DNA of 64,000 nucleotides, taken from assembly GCF_017498085.1 (NCBI RefSeq), contig NZ_JAGBKM010000012.1, positions 31,723 through 95,722 on the forward strand, given 5' to 3'. The translations under genes were made by a program, and so were the position numbers. The DNA is from Psychrobacter coccoides. GTDB lineage: Bacteria > Pseudomonadota > Gammaproteobacteria > Pseudomonadales > Moraxellaceae. Positions 17,838-27,135 of this stretch are shown here, piece by piece. The notes under the pieces were generated by a model, which was not told the origin of the DNA, searched no databases, and saw only the letters and a list, made by a program, of their open reading frames with translations. Positions within the stretch are counted from its first letter, which is position 1. Every line of letters begins with the position of its first letter.

Positions 17838-19271
17838 TTAACATTGACTGTAATTGACACTGACGCCATGCATCGCAGTAGGAATGCGGTTATCTGCATA
17901 TACGGCCAAGCCACCTCTTGCCGTTTCTTTATATTTATCTGACATATCTGCCCCAGTTTGTTTCATTGTTTTTATGGCCTTATCAAAAGAGACAAAGTGC
18001 TGTCCATTACCACGGCAGGCTAGGCGGGCGGCATTGACTGCTTTGACAGCGCCCATAGCATTACGTTCGATACAAGGCACTTGTACAAGACCGCCAATCG
18101 GATCACAGGTAAGGCCTAAGTTGTGCTCGATACCAATCTCTGCAGCATTAAGACACTTGGCAGGGTCACCGCCCATCAGCTCTGCTAGCCCTGAGGCTGC
18201 CATAGAACAGGCTGAGCCCACCTCGCCCTGACAACCTACTTCAGCCCCAGAGATAGAGGCATTTTGTTTGATTAAGCCGCCAATCGCTGTCGCATTTAAC
18301 AAAAACCTACGAACCCCATCTGGGCTATAATCTGATAAAAAATCACGATAATAGTGAAGTACAGCTGGAATAATGCCCGCTGCGCCATTGGTCGGAGCGG
18401 TGACTACTTTGCCACCATTGGCATTCTCTTCATTGACAGCAAGTGCGTATAAGTCTACCCAGTCCATTGCCGCCAGTTTATCAGTTTTGGAGATAGGCTG
18501 ATCTTTTTCTGCCAGCAGTTGTAAGTGTAAATCTTGAGCACGGCGCTTGACATCCAAACCACCCGGCAAAATACCGGCATTCTCACAGCCTTGCTTGACA
18601 CAATCTTGCATGACTTGCCAGATACGGTCTAGGTAGGCATATACCTCTGTCTGATCACGATAGTGACATTCGTTTGCGAGTACGATTTCGCTGATACTCA
18701 ATTGATGCTCACGGCACTGCTCGAGGAGCTCTGCGCCAGTGCTAAAAGGATAGGGAGCGATATCAATATTGGGTCTGGCCTGATCCTCATCTGGGTTATT
18801 GGCATTGTCTTCATTGATCACAAAGCCACCACCGATGGAGTAATAGGTTTGCTGATATCTCGTATCATCTGCCAATATCGCTCGAATAGTTAGGGCGTTG
18901 GGATGGTAGGGGAGAACGGTATCACCATACCAATGGATATCACGGTCACTATTAAAAGCAATGGTATGCTCGCCAGAGAGATTGAGCTGTCGGTTAGAAA
19001 ATATAGGCGTCAAATACTCACTGGTCAGGCGAGTATCAATAGTACTAGGCGTATGGCCCAGCAGGCCGAGCAGTACGGCTGTATCGGTTGCATGACCCTT
19101 GCCCGTTGCTGCTAAAGATCCATATAGCTCAATCTCTACCGCTGTGACCTCAGTCAGCTTTGTTTGTTTGGATAAAAAGGTCAAAAACAGATTAGCCGCT
19201 ACCATAGGCCCTACAGTATGTGAACTTGATGGGCCAATACCAATTTTAAATAAATCAAAAACACTAATCAT
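17838..19271 (-). CDS. sdaA: L-serine ammonia-lyase (iron-sulfur, single chain)
   Basis: Converts L-serine to pyruvate and ammonia using a [4Fe-4S] cluster. At 477 residues it is the fused single-chain type. The N-terminal beta domain begins [15 protein letters not shown]. The alpha domain has [19 protein letters not shown], then [18 protein letters not shown], and then [15 protein letters not shown], which provide the cluster cysteines. It is monocistronic and divergent from the permease gene. No regulator gene is adjacent. Confidence 0.94.
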   Translation of the reverse strand: MISVFDLFKIGIGPSSSHTVGPMVAANLFLTFLSKQTKLTEVTAVEIELYGSLAATGKGHATDTAVLLGLLGHTPSTIDTRLTSEYLTPIFSNRQLNLSGEHTIAFNSDRDIHWYGDTVLPYHPNALTIRAILADDTRYQQTYYSIGGGFVINEDNANNPDEDQARPNIDIAPYPFSTGAELLEQCREHQLSISEIVLANECHYRDQTEVYAYLDRIWQVMQDCVKQGCENAGILPGGLDVKRRAQDLHLQLLAEKDQPISKTDKLAAMDWVDLYALAVNEENANGGKVVTAPTNGAAGIIPAVLHYYRDFLSDYSPDGVRRFLLNATAIGGLIKQNASISGAEVGCQGEVGSACSMAASGLAELMGGDPAKCLNAAEIGIEHNLGLTCDPIGGLVQVPCIERNAMGAVKAVNAARLACRGNGQHFVSFDKAIKTMKQTGADMSDKYKETARGGLAVYADNRIPTAMHGVSVNYSQC

Positions 19272-19659
19272 AATACGTTACCCATTAAAGTGAGCAAAAT
19301 GCGAGATAAAATATAAATAGGGGGTGTTATAGAATGTTAAACAGACTCTGATGCAAGCGCCACACAAAGGACAAATATCACTCAGAAACCTTGTGATCTA
19401 AGAACGAAGATTCAACGTTGTCTATGAGGTTATGTAAACGTGATAGTAAAGATGATGGGAGAATAATATCTTTTGTTTATTATTAAATTCCGTTATGATG
19501 CTCGGCATCAACGCTTATGTAACATCCTGTAAGGCGCTGGTCATTATAAAATATACGATGACACAAACAACCTAAGCGTTGGGTTAAGTAGAACATATCT
19601 GAGCAAATACATCTAGTAGAATCTAGCAGATTTGTAAATTAGCACATAGGAAACCGCGC
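19272..19659. other. Divergent promoter region of sdaA and the permease gene
   Basis: An AT-rich region with no open frame of note. A possible -10 (TATGAT at 19494-19499) faces the permease, but no confident -35 is present. I see no purine or other riboswitch core. Confidence 0.5.
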
Positions 19660-21078
19660 ATGACACCTCCCTCAGAGCACCCCGCTCAATCTGAAACCAA
19701 CGCTCAAGAGTCATCTTCTGCCACTGCGCACACGTCGACTGTCAATGACACAGCGTCGATGCAGCTTATAGACAACCCAGATTTTGATAATGGTCGCTGG
19801 TTTCCAACGTGGCGACCTTATCAAGGAGATCTTGACAAGAACCCTGTCGGCATCAATGAGTATCTCTCTCCATCAAAGAGTGTTTTGCTTGGGGTACAAC
19901 ACACTTTTGCAATGTTTGGCGCAACGGTACTTGCACCTTTATTGATGGGCTTTGACCCTAACTTGGCTATTTTGATGTCCGGTATCTGTACGCTGATGTT
20001 CTTTTTGATTACAGGCGGGCGGATGCCGAGCTACCTGGGATCAAGTTTTGCGTTTATTGGTCCTGTCATTGCGGTGACGGCTTATGCTGGCGTAGGTTTT
20101 AATACCAACTTAGATGTTGCATTAGGCGGCATCATGGCTTGTGGTATTATTTATGCGCTCATAGGCCTACTTGTCATGAAGACAGGCACAGATTGGATTG
20201 AGCGGCTGATGCCACCTGTCGTGACGGGGGCAATCGTGATGATTATCGGGCTCAACTTGGCACCTGTTACGATTCAAGGGGTGTCAGCCAACCAGTTTGA
20301 TGCTTGGATGGCAGCATTGACGGTATTACTCATCAGCAGTGTTGCTGTATTTACCCGTGGTATGCTCAGACGCTTGTTATTATTGGTTGGCTTGGTTTTA
20401 TCCTATGCTGCCTACTTTGTGATGACGAATGTGCTAGGCTTTGGCACAGCGATTGACTTTACCAGTGTAGCAGCTGCATCGTGGTTTGGTTTGCCGAGCA
20501 TTCATACGCCGCGCTTTGAGATGAGTGCGATTGTACTCATTGCGCCAGTGGCCTTTATTCTGGTGGCTGAAAACCTTGGGCATTTCAAAGCAGTAGAAGG
20601 CATGACCAAAGCTCGTGTTACCCCATATATGGGCCGTGCGTTTTTTGCTGATGGGGTAGCCACGACATTTTCAGCGGGGTTTGGTGGCACAGGGGTGACG
20701 ACTTATGCCGAAAACATCGGCGTGATGGCGGTGACCAAGGTTTATAGCACCACTATCTTTGTCGTAGCAGGACTAGTGGCTATCTTGCTGGGCTTATCAC
20801 CAAAGTTTGGTGCGATTATTCAAACCATACCAGCAGCATTATTAGGCGGTGCTTCTATCGTGGTATTTGGCTTGATTGCCATTGCAGGTGTAAAAATATG
20901 GATAGACAACCACATTGATTTTAGTAAAAACAGTAACCTAATCATTGCTGCTGTCACCGTTATTATGGGCACGGGCAACTTTAGCTTACATTTAGGTGGT
21001 TTTGATCTAGGTGGTATCGGAACGGCCACTTTGACCGCAATTATATTAAATGCTTTATTTAATCGTCAAAAAGACTAG
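19660..21078 (+). CDS. Uracil/xanthine permease (NCS2 family)
   Basis: A 472-residue nucleobase:cation symporter-2 protein in the inner membrane, importing uracil or a purine base with protons. It has a long polar N-terminus (about 60 residues, rich in Ser/Thr/Gln) before the first membrane helix. The repeated hydrophobic segments are typical of 14 helices. The family blocks VAENLGHFKAVEGM and GFGGTGVTTYAENIGVMAVTK contain the two conserved glutamates that bind the base in UraA. Similarity is to the UraA/RutG side of the family rather than to xanthine-specific XanQ, but substrate is not certain. Two hairpins follow the gene. Confidence 0.88.
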   Translation: MTPPSEHPAQSETNAQESSSATAHTSTVNDTASMQLIDNPDFDNGRWFPTWRPYQGDLDKNPVGINEYLSPSKSVLLGVQHTFAMFGATVLAPLLMGFDPNLAILMSGICTLMFFLITGGRMPSYLGSSFAFIGPVIAVTAYAGVGFNTNLDVALGGIMACGIIYALIGLLVMKTGTDWIERLMPPVVTGAIVMIIGLNLAPVTIQGVSANQFDAWMAALTVLLISSVAVFTRGMLRRLLLLVGLVLSYAAYFVMTNVLGFGTAIDFTSVAAASWFGLPSIHTPRFEMSAIVLIAPVAFILVAENLGHFKAVEGMTKARVTPYMGRAFFADGVATTFSAGFGGTGVTTYAENIGVMAVTKVYSTTIFVVAGLVAILLGLSPKFGAIIQTIPAALLGGASIVVFGLIAIAGVKIWIDNHIDFSKNSNLIIAAVTVIMGTGNFSLHLGGFDLGGIGTATLTAIILNALFNRQKD

Positions 21079-21088
21079 ATTGACCTAG

Positions 21089-21113
21089 CAAGTGGCATAG
21101 TGCATGCCACTTG
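21089..21113 (+). terminator. Hairpin after the permease gene
   Basis: A perfect stem CAAGTGGCAT / ATGCCACTTG with a 5-base loop starts 11 bases after the stop codon. It is followed by only a weak T-rich tail (TATTTAGG). Confidence 0.55.
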
Positions 21114-21154
21114 TATTTAGGATGGACTATATTATCCTCTAGTAGATGCCGCAT

Positions 21155-21187
21155 TAAGCCAGTGGGTTCTTTGACCCACTGGCTTTA
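21155..21187. terminator. Hairpin between convergent permease and EamA genes
   Basis: TAAGCCAGTGGGT pairs with ACCCACTGGCTTTA around TCTTTG. It lies 19 bases after the stop of the minus-strand transporter and can serve either strand. Confidence 0.6.
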
Positions 21188-21205
21188 AGAGTGTGAGCAT
21201 CTCTG

Positions 21206-22138
21206 CTACTTATATCGATGCTTATAAAACCTAGAAAAAAACCGATAACGTCGCAGTGCACGAGGCTTTGGTTTTAAGGAGCCCAAGTAAATAGCAAACA
21301 TAGTCAATAATGCCCCTGCCCACTGAAGCGAGTTGATGGGTTTGTCCAGCCAGCTATAATCGATAATCAAAGCCGCAATGGGCTCAGTTAACAGCAATAA
21401 GCCAGTCAGCGCTAATGACAGCTTGGGAATGGAGTAGGCGATCAGTCCCCATGCTAGGCATTGCATCACTGCGCCATATACCAGCACCCAACCCAACTCT
21501 GACCAGGTGTTTGGCATGATATTGCCCATATCAAACACTAACATCGGTATCACCATAGCAAGCCCGCCGCCGATACTGATGAGCTGCATCAGTACAAATA
21601 TAGGTGTTGGTTCGGCATCATGTGTCTTACGAATAAAAGTCATGGACGCGGCCAGCATACCGCCAGAAACGATACCTGCGATAAAACCCCAGGTGGCCTC
21701 TGAGTTATGAGCAAACTCAGGACTGCCAATCATCGCCACCCCAAACATAGCCAAAACCAAACTGAGCAGCTGGACGATAGACTGACGTTCATTAAAGATC
21801 AAAAACCCAATGGCTGCCAAAAAGAATATCTGTAAGCTGTTTAGCAGCGTCGAGATACCCGGGCCGACAGCATAAATACTTTCATGCCAAAGCGCCAAGT
21901 CCAAGCCCAAAAACACGCCTGATAGTAATGCGAATATAATGGCCCGACGAGCACGTGGTAGTTTTTGTGCCGTCATTTTGGCCAAGACAGTAAAGATAAC
22001 CCCGGAGATAGTCAGTCGCCAAAAAGACATCGCCCAGCCACCAATGTCGACATGCGCCACTATTAAGCTGCCTAAACCAAAAATAATACAGCCGATAATT
22101 AAGCCAATCAAGGCAGAGCGTGAGGATGCGATAGCCAT
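21206..22138 (-). CDS. EamA/DMT-family transporter
   Basis: A 310-residue integral membrane protein of the drug/metabolite transporter superfamily. Two repeated EamA halves of about five helices each are visible, separated near residue 155. The sequence GPGISTLLNSLQIFFLAAIGFLIF closes the first half, and LTGLLLLTEPIAALIIDY, the conserved late segment, lies in the second. It ends in a strongly basic cytoplasmic tail (KPKPRALRRYRFFSRFYKHRYK is split over the last 25 residues). It is probably an exporter of a metabolite or amino acid; the substrate cannot be predicted. Confidence 0.85.
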   Translation of the reverse strand: MAIASSRSALIGLIIGCIIFGLGSLIVAHVDIGGWAMSFWRLTISGVIFTVLAKMTAQKLPRARRAIIFALLSGVFLGLDLALWHESIYAVGPGISTLLNSLQIFFLAAIGFLIFNERQSIVQLLSLVLAMFGVAMIGSPEFAHNSEATWGFIAGIVSGGMLAASMTFIRKTHDAEPTPIFVLMQLISIGGGLAMVIPMLVFDMGNIMPNTWSELGWVLVYGAVMQCLAWGLIAYSIPKLSLALTGLLLLTEPIAALIIDYSWLDKPINSLQWAGALLTMFAIYLGSLKPKPRALRRYRFFSRFYKHRYK

Positions 22139-22407
22139 AAGTTGTCCTTACCGCAATAGCGTTTAGTAAAAAAAGAGATAGGGTACGTTTTATGCACAGT
22201 TATAGCAACATGTGAATGATGCATGAGAGGTATCTTATGATAACTCATACCAAGTATAGATGGTTAAAGCTAAATGCCAAATGTTATAGCCAAGTTAAAA
22301 CAAAAGCAGTATGCTAATAACCGATTATAATGATTTTTATAATCCACTGTATTAAGCAGCTATATGCAGTTATATATTGTCTCAATGTCCATCAATCAGG
22401 TTAGATT

Positions 22408-23415
22408 ATGTCAGCACCGCCCCTAATAAAGCCATCAAAAGCATCTACTACATCTCTGTCTAGACACCTGTTGGACAGACGCTTAACCCTTGCTATCAGT
22501 GTGTTTGTGAGTGCAGTATTTGCCTTGCCAAGCGCACAAGCTGCCAGCTGTAAACTGCCCAAAAGCTATTATAAGAATGTCTCTTGTACCTCTAGCCGTG
22601 GTCACTTCTTGGCTGTCAAAGACTTTGGCGCACCTGTCGCCATCATCAACAATAAAGGCAAAAGGGTGGTTGATCTAACACGCTATCAGCAAGTCGATGG
22701 CAATAAAATATCAGAAGGGCTGCTACCAGTATTGCGTAATAGCCGTGTGGGTTATCTCAATATGCAAGGCCGTGAAGTAGTACCAACCATGTACGACATG
22801 ATCAAAGAAGGCAAGAGTTGGGCACGTCCTGTGTCTGAAGGGCGGATAGTGGTCAAGAGAAATGGCAGTTACGGAGTGATCAACACCAGCAATCAAACCA
22901 TCGTCCCTTTTTCGTCTGCAATCAACCGCATTGATGACTACAAGGGCGGCATAGCGCAGATACACAAAAACCAAGCGAGCAGTTGGGTGGATAGAAGCGG
23001 CAATCCAACCAGCGATCCCAATACTGTAAATGAACAAGCATTGCAAACGCCCTATGACCAAGCAACCACAGCCAAGCTAAGACCCTTTACCACCTTACAA
23101 CCGCATCAACAAGACGGCCGCTGGGGGTTTGTGGACGATAATGAGGTGACCATGATTACCTATTCGTTTGATGAGGTGCGAGGGTTCTCTGAGGGCCTAG
23201 CAGCAGTAAGGATCGAAGATCAGTGGGGCTTTGTCAACTTAGGCGGTGAGCTGGTCATTCCGTTCCGCTTTGACCAAAAAGGGGTGCAGGCTGACGATAA
23301 CTACAAAGGCGCCGCTGCTTTTATCTTTAAAGAAGGTAAAGCTTGGGTAGGCAATCTAAAAAACGGCAGAAAGCTATGCATCAATAAAGAAGGTGACCAT
23401 GTAAGCTGTGACTAA
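22408..23415 (+). CDS. Exported WG-repeat protein
   Basis: A 335-residue protein with an N-terminal signal peptide (LAISVFVSAVFALPSAQA, cleavage expected after AQA near residue 45), so it is periplasmic. The mature part contains WG beta repeats: GYLNMQGREVVPTMYD, SYGVINTSNQTIVPF, RWGFVDDNEVTMITYSFDEV and QWGFVNLGGELVIPFRF. Each has the pattern of aromatic-Gly, a turn, then V(I)P and an aromatic. The family name comes from such repeats; function is generally unknown. A strong terminator follows. Confidence 0.85.
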   Translation: MSAPPLIKPSKASTTSLSRHLLDRRLTLAISVFVSAVFALPSAQAASCKLPKSYYKNVSCTSSRGHFLAVKDFGAPVAIINNKGKRVVDLTRYQQVDGNKISEGLLPVLRNSRVGYLNMQGREVVPTMYDMIKEGKSWARPVSEGRIVVKRNGSYGVINTSNQTIVPFSSAINRIDDYKGGIAQIHKNQASSWVDRSGNPTSDPNTVNEQALQTPYDQATTAKLRPFTTLQPHQQDGRWGFVDDNEVTMITYSFDEVRGFSEGLAAVRIEDQWGFVNLGGELVIPFRFDQKGVQADDNYKGAAAFIFKEGKAWVGNLKNGRKLCINKEGDHVSCD

Positions 23416-23465
23416 GGTAAACTGTGATGAAGCAAGCTGATATTTCAATGGTCAGACCTAAGTAT

Positions 23466-23513
23466 AAAAAACGCCAATATATAGATAAGTATCTATGTGC
23501 TGGCGTTTTTTTT
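23466..23513. terminator. Terminator after the WG-repeat gene
   Basis: AAAAAACGCCA and TGGCGTTTTTTT form the base of a long stem with ATAG/CTAT inside. It ends in a T-run on the plus strand and an A-run on the left for the opposite direction. Confidence 0.85.
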
Positions 23514-23556
23514 GCTAAACTAAACTTCAGTAAATGATTGATAGTTAAGTCAATAT

Positions 23557-24627
23557 TTAGTTTATAAAGTGTTGATCCTCATCTAACAGATGCTTACGTA
23601 TCAAATCCACCAAGTAAGGCTGGTAGTAGGCAGGGATATCATGCGCCATCCCTTCTATCAGATGAAACTTAGCATTTGGAATAGTCTTTGCCACGACACG
23701 GCCTTGCGATGGAGGCAATAGGCCATCAGCACTACCGTGAATCACGATGGTTGACGCTTTGACTTGCTTTGAGAAGCGGCTAATATTGCCTGATGCTAAG
23801 ATGGCGTTCAGTTGTTGTACAGCCCCTAAAGGATGAAAGTTACGTTGGTAACGGAGTTTGGCAATCTCACGCACCGTACGGACATTGACATGGCCGGGGG
23901 TGCCCACGGTCTTCATAAACCAGACGCTATGACGTATGATGTCACGTTCTGAATGGCTTTCTGGTCGATTGATTAGAGTGTACAGCTGCCGTGGCTTGGG
24001 CGGCCGCAAAAACCCACGGTTGGTGGTGGTAAATAGCAATGCCATACGCTGTACTAGACTTGGATAACGTGCTGCTACAATTTGGGCAATCATACCGCCC
24101 ATCGAAGCACCAAGCAAATGCGTACTGCCAAGGTGCAGTGCTTTTATCAGTCGTACCGTGTCTTCGGCCATATCAGTAAGATTATAGGCGACTTGTTGTC
24201 CTTTATTTGACAGACCAGTTTGCAAACGCAGCATCATTTTAAATTGACTGACTCGTGGTAAGCCATCGATACGTACTTTGGAAGACAGACCAATATCACG
24301 ATTGTCAAAGCGAATCACAAAAAACCCAGCATCAATCAGACGCTTAATAAAGTCATCTGGCCAAAAAATCATCTGTGAGCCAAGGCCCATCACCATCAGT
24401 AACGATGGGTTCTTAGGGTTACCGCCTGCCTCGACGCACAACTCAATACCATCGCCAATATCAATCATCGCTTGATGTAAGTGCTCACTTAAATCAGACT
24501 GACGCCAATAGTGCTCACCAAACTGCTGCCATTCAGGCGTTGGATAGTTGATAGTCACGTCAGGTAGGTCAGCATCGACCGACTGATTGGGCTGAATTAA
24601 TGGTGATTGATCATTTGAATTTTTCAT
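23557..24627 (-). CDS. Alpha/beta hydrolase
   Basis: A 356-residue cytoplasmic alpha/beta hydrolase. The N-terminal region leads to GGNPKNPSLLMVMGLGSQM (oxyanion loop) and FVIRFDNRDIGLS. The nucleophile elbow is LLGASMGGMIAQ (GxSxG with the catalytic Ser). The acid is in IHGSADGLLPPSQG and the histidine in EGMAHDIP. It resembles carboxylesterases or homoserine acetyltransferase-like lyases annotated only at fold level. The rubredoxin gene ends 13 bases before its start, so the two are likely cotranscribed. Confidence 0.85.
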   Translation of the reverse strand: MKNSNDQSPLIQPNQSVDADLPDVTINYPTPEWQQFGEHYWRQSDLSEHLHQAMIDIGDGIELCVEAGGNPKNPSLLMVMGLGSQMIFWPDDFIKRLIDAGFFVIRFDNRDIGLSSKVRIDGLPRVSQFKMMLRLQTGLSNKGQQVAYNLTDMAEDTVRLIKALHLGSTHLLGASMGGMIAQIVAARYPSLVQRMALLFTTTNRGFLRPPKPRQLYTLINRPESHSERDIIRHSVWFMKTVGTPGHVNVRTVREIAKLRYQRNFHPLGAVQQLNAILASGNISRFSKQVKASTIVIHGSADGLLPPSQGRVVAKTIPNAKFHLIEGMAHDIPAYYQPYLVDLIRKHLLDEDQHFIN

Positions 24628-24640
24628 GAGATCTCCTATA

Positions 24641-24805
24641 TTAGATCTCTAACATCTCAAAATCTAATTTACCTACGCCGCACTCAGGACAGATCCAATC
24701 ATCAGGGACGTCTTCCCATTTGGTACCAGGAGCGATGCCTTCTTCTGGGCAGCCCAACTCTTCATCATAGATCCAGCCACAAACAATACATTCATAACGC
24801 TTCAT
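24641..24805 (-). CDS. Rubredoxin
   Basis: A 54-residue open frame encodes a complete rubredoxin, a one-iron electron carrier. It begins MKRYECIVCGWIYDEELG and later has WICPECGVGKLDFEML. The two CxxC knuckles (CIVCG and CPECG) bind the iron, and the aromatic core residues Y, W, W are in place. ATG at 24805 is the only start. In Acinetobacter and Pseudomonas such proteins pass electrons to alkane hydroxylase; here the neighbour is an alpha/beta hydrolase and no hydroxylase or reductase is adjacent. Confidence 0.93.
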   Translation of the reverse strand: MKRYECIVCGWIYDEELGCPEEGIAPGTKWEDVPDDWICPECGVGKLDFEMLEI

Positions 24806-25129
24806 ACATAATCCTATCAGTTTTACTCATCAAGCAGACCCTATTAATAAGGGTATATAAAAACGAACGTAGTTTATCATATAACGATACTTTACGTTGT
24901 TAAGTTTACACTTGTATATTGAGATAAATAACTCTAAATCAAGTCATGGCAAAAATTCGTTTAACAGGTCCTACAAGCAAATAATACGCACTATTTGATA
25001 GGCACGTCACGCAGATAATCCAAGATATGCTATGATAATGATGCTGATTCTTACGTTTTATTATAGAGTTTGTTGTACAATCCCCCAGTTTATTATTGTT
25101 ATCTGTCATTAAGAAAGTAAAGGGCTATT
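24806..25129. other. Divergent promoter region of rubredoxin and apt
   Basis: A 324-base AT-rich region between divergently transcribed genes. No open frame, hairpin or strong hexamer pair stood out. Confidence 0.5.
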
Positions 25130-25741
25130 ATGAGCGCTACCGCCGCTACACCATCTGCTGATTCTCATCCTATAAACCCCACGCCTACCAATCAATCTGT
25201 CAGTGCAGAAGCCGGCTCTACGAGTGTGCTAAATACTGATCATCCATTTTGGCAGATTATTCGTACAGTACCAGACTTCCCCAAACAAGGGATAGATTTT
25301 TATGACATCACGCCATTATTACGTAACTATATTGATGAGACCATTGATGCGCTATTAGCAGCATTGCCTGAAGGGTTGATGGACGAGGTGGACTGCCTAG
25401 GGGCTGTTGAGGCGCGGGGGTTTGTATTTGCAAGCTTGTTGGCGGGTCGCTTGGGTAAGGGTATGATATTGCTGCGTAAGCCGGGTAAGCTGCCGCCACC
25501 TGTGGCCAATAAAGCCTATGCACTGGAGTATGGAAAAGACACCCTTGAGATGCAAAACAACTTACCTCCTGAACGTGTGTTATTGGTGGACGATATTTTG
25601 GCGACAGGCGGCACTTTGACCACAGCTTATGAGCTGTGTAAGTCAGCTGAGCACACGGTCGTGGGTGCTTTGGTGCTACTTGATCTGGTCGAGTTGCACG
25701 ATGAGTTTCCAGTGCCTATTTACAACGTATTAAAAGCTTAG
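25130..25741 (+). CDS. apt: Adenine phosphoribosyltransferase
   Basis: Salvages adenine to AMP with PRPP. The PRPP-binding loop is RVLLVDDILATGGTL, and the base-binding front is FPKQGIDFYDITPLL, then GAVEARGFVFASLLAGRLG and LLRKPGKLP. At 203 residues it is about 20 longer than the E. coli enzyme because of a Ser/Thr/Pro-rich N-terminus (about 40 residues). The start could therefore be further in, though no better ATG with a Shine-Dalgarno is seen. Monocistronic with a strong terminator. Confidence 0.93.
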   Translation: MSATAATPSADSHPINPTPTNQSVSAEAGSTSVLNTDHPFWQIIRTVPDFPKQGIDFYDITPLLRNYIDETIDALLAALPEGLMDEVDCLGAVEARGFVFASLLAGRLGKGMILLRKPGKLPPPVANKAYALEYGKDTLEMQNNLPPERVLLVDDILATGGTLTTAYELCKSAEHTVVGALVLLDLVELHDEFPVPIYNVLKA

Positions 25742-25757
25742 CCACTTAAGAGATAAT

Positions 25758-25794
25758 AAAAGGCGCTTTAACCAAGGGTTAGAGCGCCTTTTTT
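25758..25794. terminator. Terminator after apt
   Basis: AAAGGCGCTTTA and TTAGAGCGCCTTTTTT form the stem, ending in a T-run. Confidence 0.85.
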
Positions 25795-25870
25795 ATAAAA
25801 AATCAAGCGATAGCGAGCGCTACCTTGGCTTTAGGTCTGACAATTAAAGCAAGCTATCCATGCCGCAACT

Positions 25871-26809
25871 TTAGCGAATCTCAGCTAGCGCTTTACTCAA
25901 CTCTTCACGTGCAGCGACAAAGCCATCAATACCTTTGGGCAATAGATCTTGTGTCACTTTGTCTTGTTGGTAAGCGTCACTAAAGGCTTCTCGAGTCAAG
26001 CTCACACGTTTCATTTTATCCATCTGCATGGCCATCTCAGGTGACAGTTGGCGAGTGACCGAATCATCCATGGCGGCCAGCTCATCAATCAAGTTTGGAG
26101 CGATGGTGAGTAGGTCACAGCCTGCCAATGCTAGTATCTGATCAGTTGAGCGAAAGCTTGCACCCATGACCTGTGTGTCATAGCCGTGCTGCTTGTAATA
26201 CTGGTAAATGAGTTTGACTGACTGTACGCCCATATCATCAGACACAGGTACATTTTGGCGACTTTGTTGACGTTTTTGCCAATCCAAAATACGTCCGACG
26301 AAAGGTGAGATCAGCGTTATACCAGCATCAGCACAGGCAATGGCTTGGTGCTGACCAAATAATAAGGTTAAGTTGCAGTGAATGCCTTGAGTCTCAAGAT
26401 AGCGTGCTGCCTCAATGCCTTGCCAAGTGGCGGCGATTTTTATCAGTACTCGCTTTGGGTCGACTCCCGCTTTTTGATACGCTTCCATAAAGGCTAGGGC
26501 TTTATCAATCGTGGCGTCGGTATCATATGACAAGCGAGCATCGACTTCAGTAGATACACGGCCTTCGATTAATTCTAAGATATTACAGCCTACTTGAATT
26601 GTCAGAGCATCAATGACAGCGTCAATATTGCCTTTGTGACGGCTCATGGTTTCTGACAGCATGGCTTGGTTGTCTGGGTGGACAAGTGCTTTGGTAATTA
26701 GGCTCGGGTTAGTAGTCGCATCCATCGGTTTTAGCCGCGCAATGGCGGTCAGGTCGCCTGTATCGGCGACAATAGTAGTCATGGTGCGAAGCTGTTGTAG
26801 AGCGCTCAT
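25871..26809 (-). CDS. tal: Transaldolase
   Basis: Transfers a dihydroxyacetone unit between sugar phosphates in the pentose phosphate pathway. The signature DATTNPSLITKA follows the first strand. The Schiff-base lysine is in RVLIKIAATWQGIEAA (about residue 125), and the last part of the active site is HCNLTLLFGQHQAIACADA. Length (about 312) matches the TalB type. Two adjacent ATGs exist; the second (26809) has AAGGA at better spacing. It is not linked to a transketolase gene. Confidence 0.95.
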   Translation of the reverse strand: MSALQQLRTMTTIVADTGDLTAIARLKPMDATTNPSLITKALVHPDNQAMLSETMSRHKGNIDAVIDALTIQVGCNILELIEGRVSTEVDARLSYDTDATIDKALAFMEAYQKAGVDPKRVLIKIAATWQGIEAARYLETQGIHCNLTLLFGQHQAIACADAGITLISPFVGRILDWQKRQQSRQNVPVSDDMGVQSVKLIYQYYKQHGYDTQVMGASFRSTDQILALAGCDLLTIAPNLIDELAAMDDSVTRQLSPEMAMQMDKMKRVSLTREAFSDAYQQDKVTQDLLPKGIDGFVAAREELSKALAEIR

Positions 26810-27135
26810 CATATGTCCTTATTAAAACAATTAACGGTATAGCCAGTTGGAAATAAAATCGATACGTCAGTCGCTAGGTGCTACTGGTATCAGTTATTCA
26901 CTTAATATTTAGTTATGGACTTTAACACAATTTTAAGGTTAGTTTTAGCGTATAGTAGACGGTGAGTCGCTATATGCATTGAATATGGTCAAAATCACCT
27001 TTAGGAATACATGATATAAAGCTTTTGCTGCAATTACCTTCTTTTACGCATGGGCACTGTACGCAGTTTTTGTTATAGTATGAACGTTCATCTATTCATC
27101 ATAATAAATAACACGTTTGAAAAGGATATGCGGCA
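26810..27135. other. Divergent promoter region of tal and pheA
   Basis: A 326-base region between divergently transcribed genes. Apart from a candidate sigma-70 promoter for pheA, nothing stands out. No leader peptide rich in Phe codons, as in enterobacterial pheL attenuation, was seen. Confidence 0.5.
27051..27079 (+). promoter_or_regulatory. Candidate sigma-70 promoter of pheA
   Basis: TGGGCA, a 17-base spacer and TATAGT lie about 57 bases before the pheA ATG. Each hexamer is 4-5 of 6 matches to consensus. Confidence 0.4.

Noticed and set aside
19272..19659. Possible purine riboswitch before the nucleobase permease
   Set aside because: The conserved three-way junction core could not be found, and the hairpins present do not fit.
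26810..27135. Possible phenylalanine attenuator before pheA
   Set aside because: No short reading frame rich in Phe codons and no terminator hairpin with T-run precede the gene.
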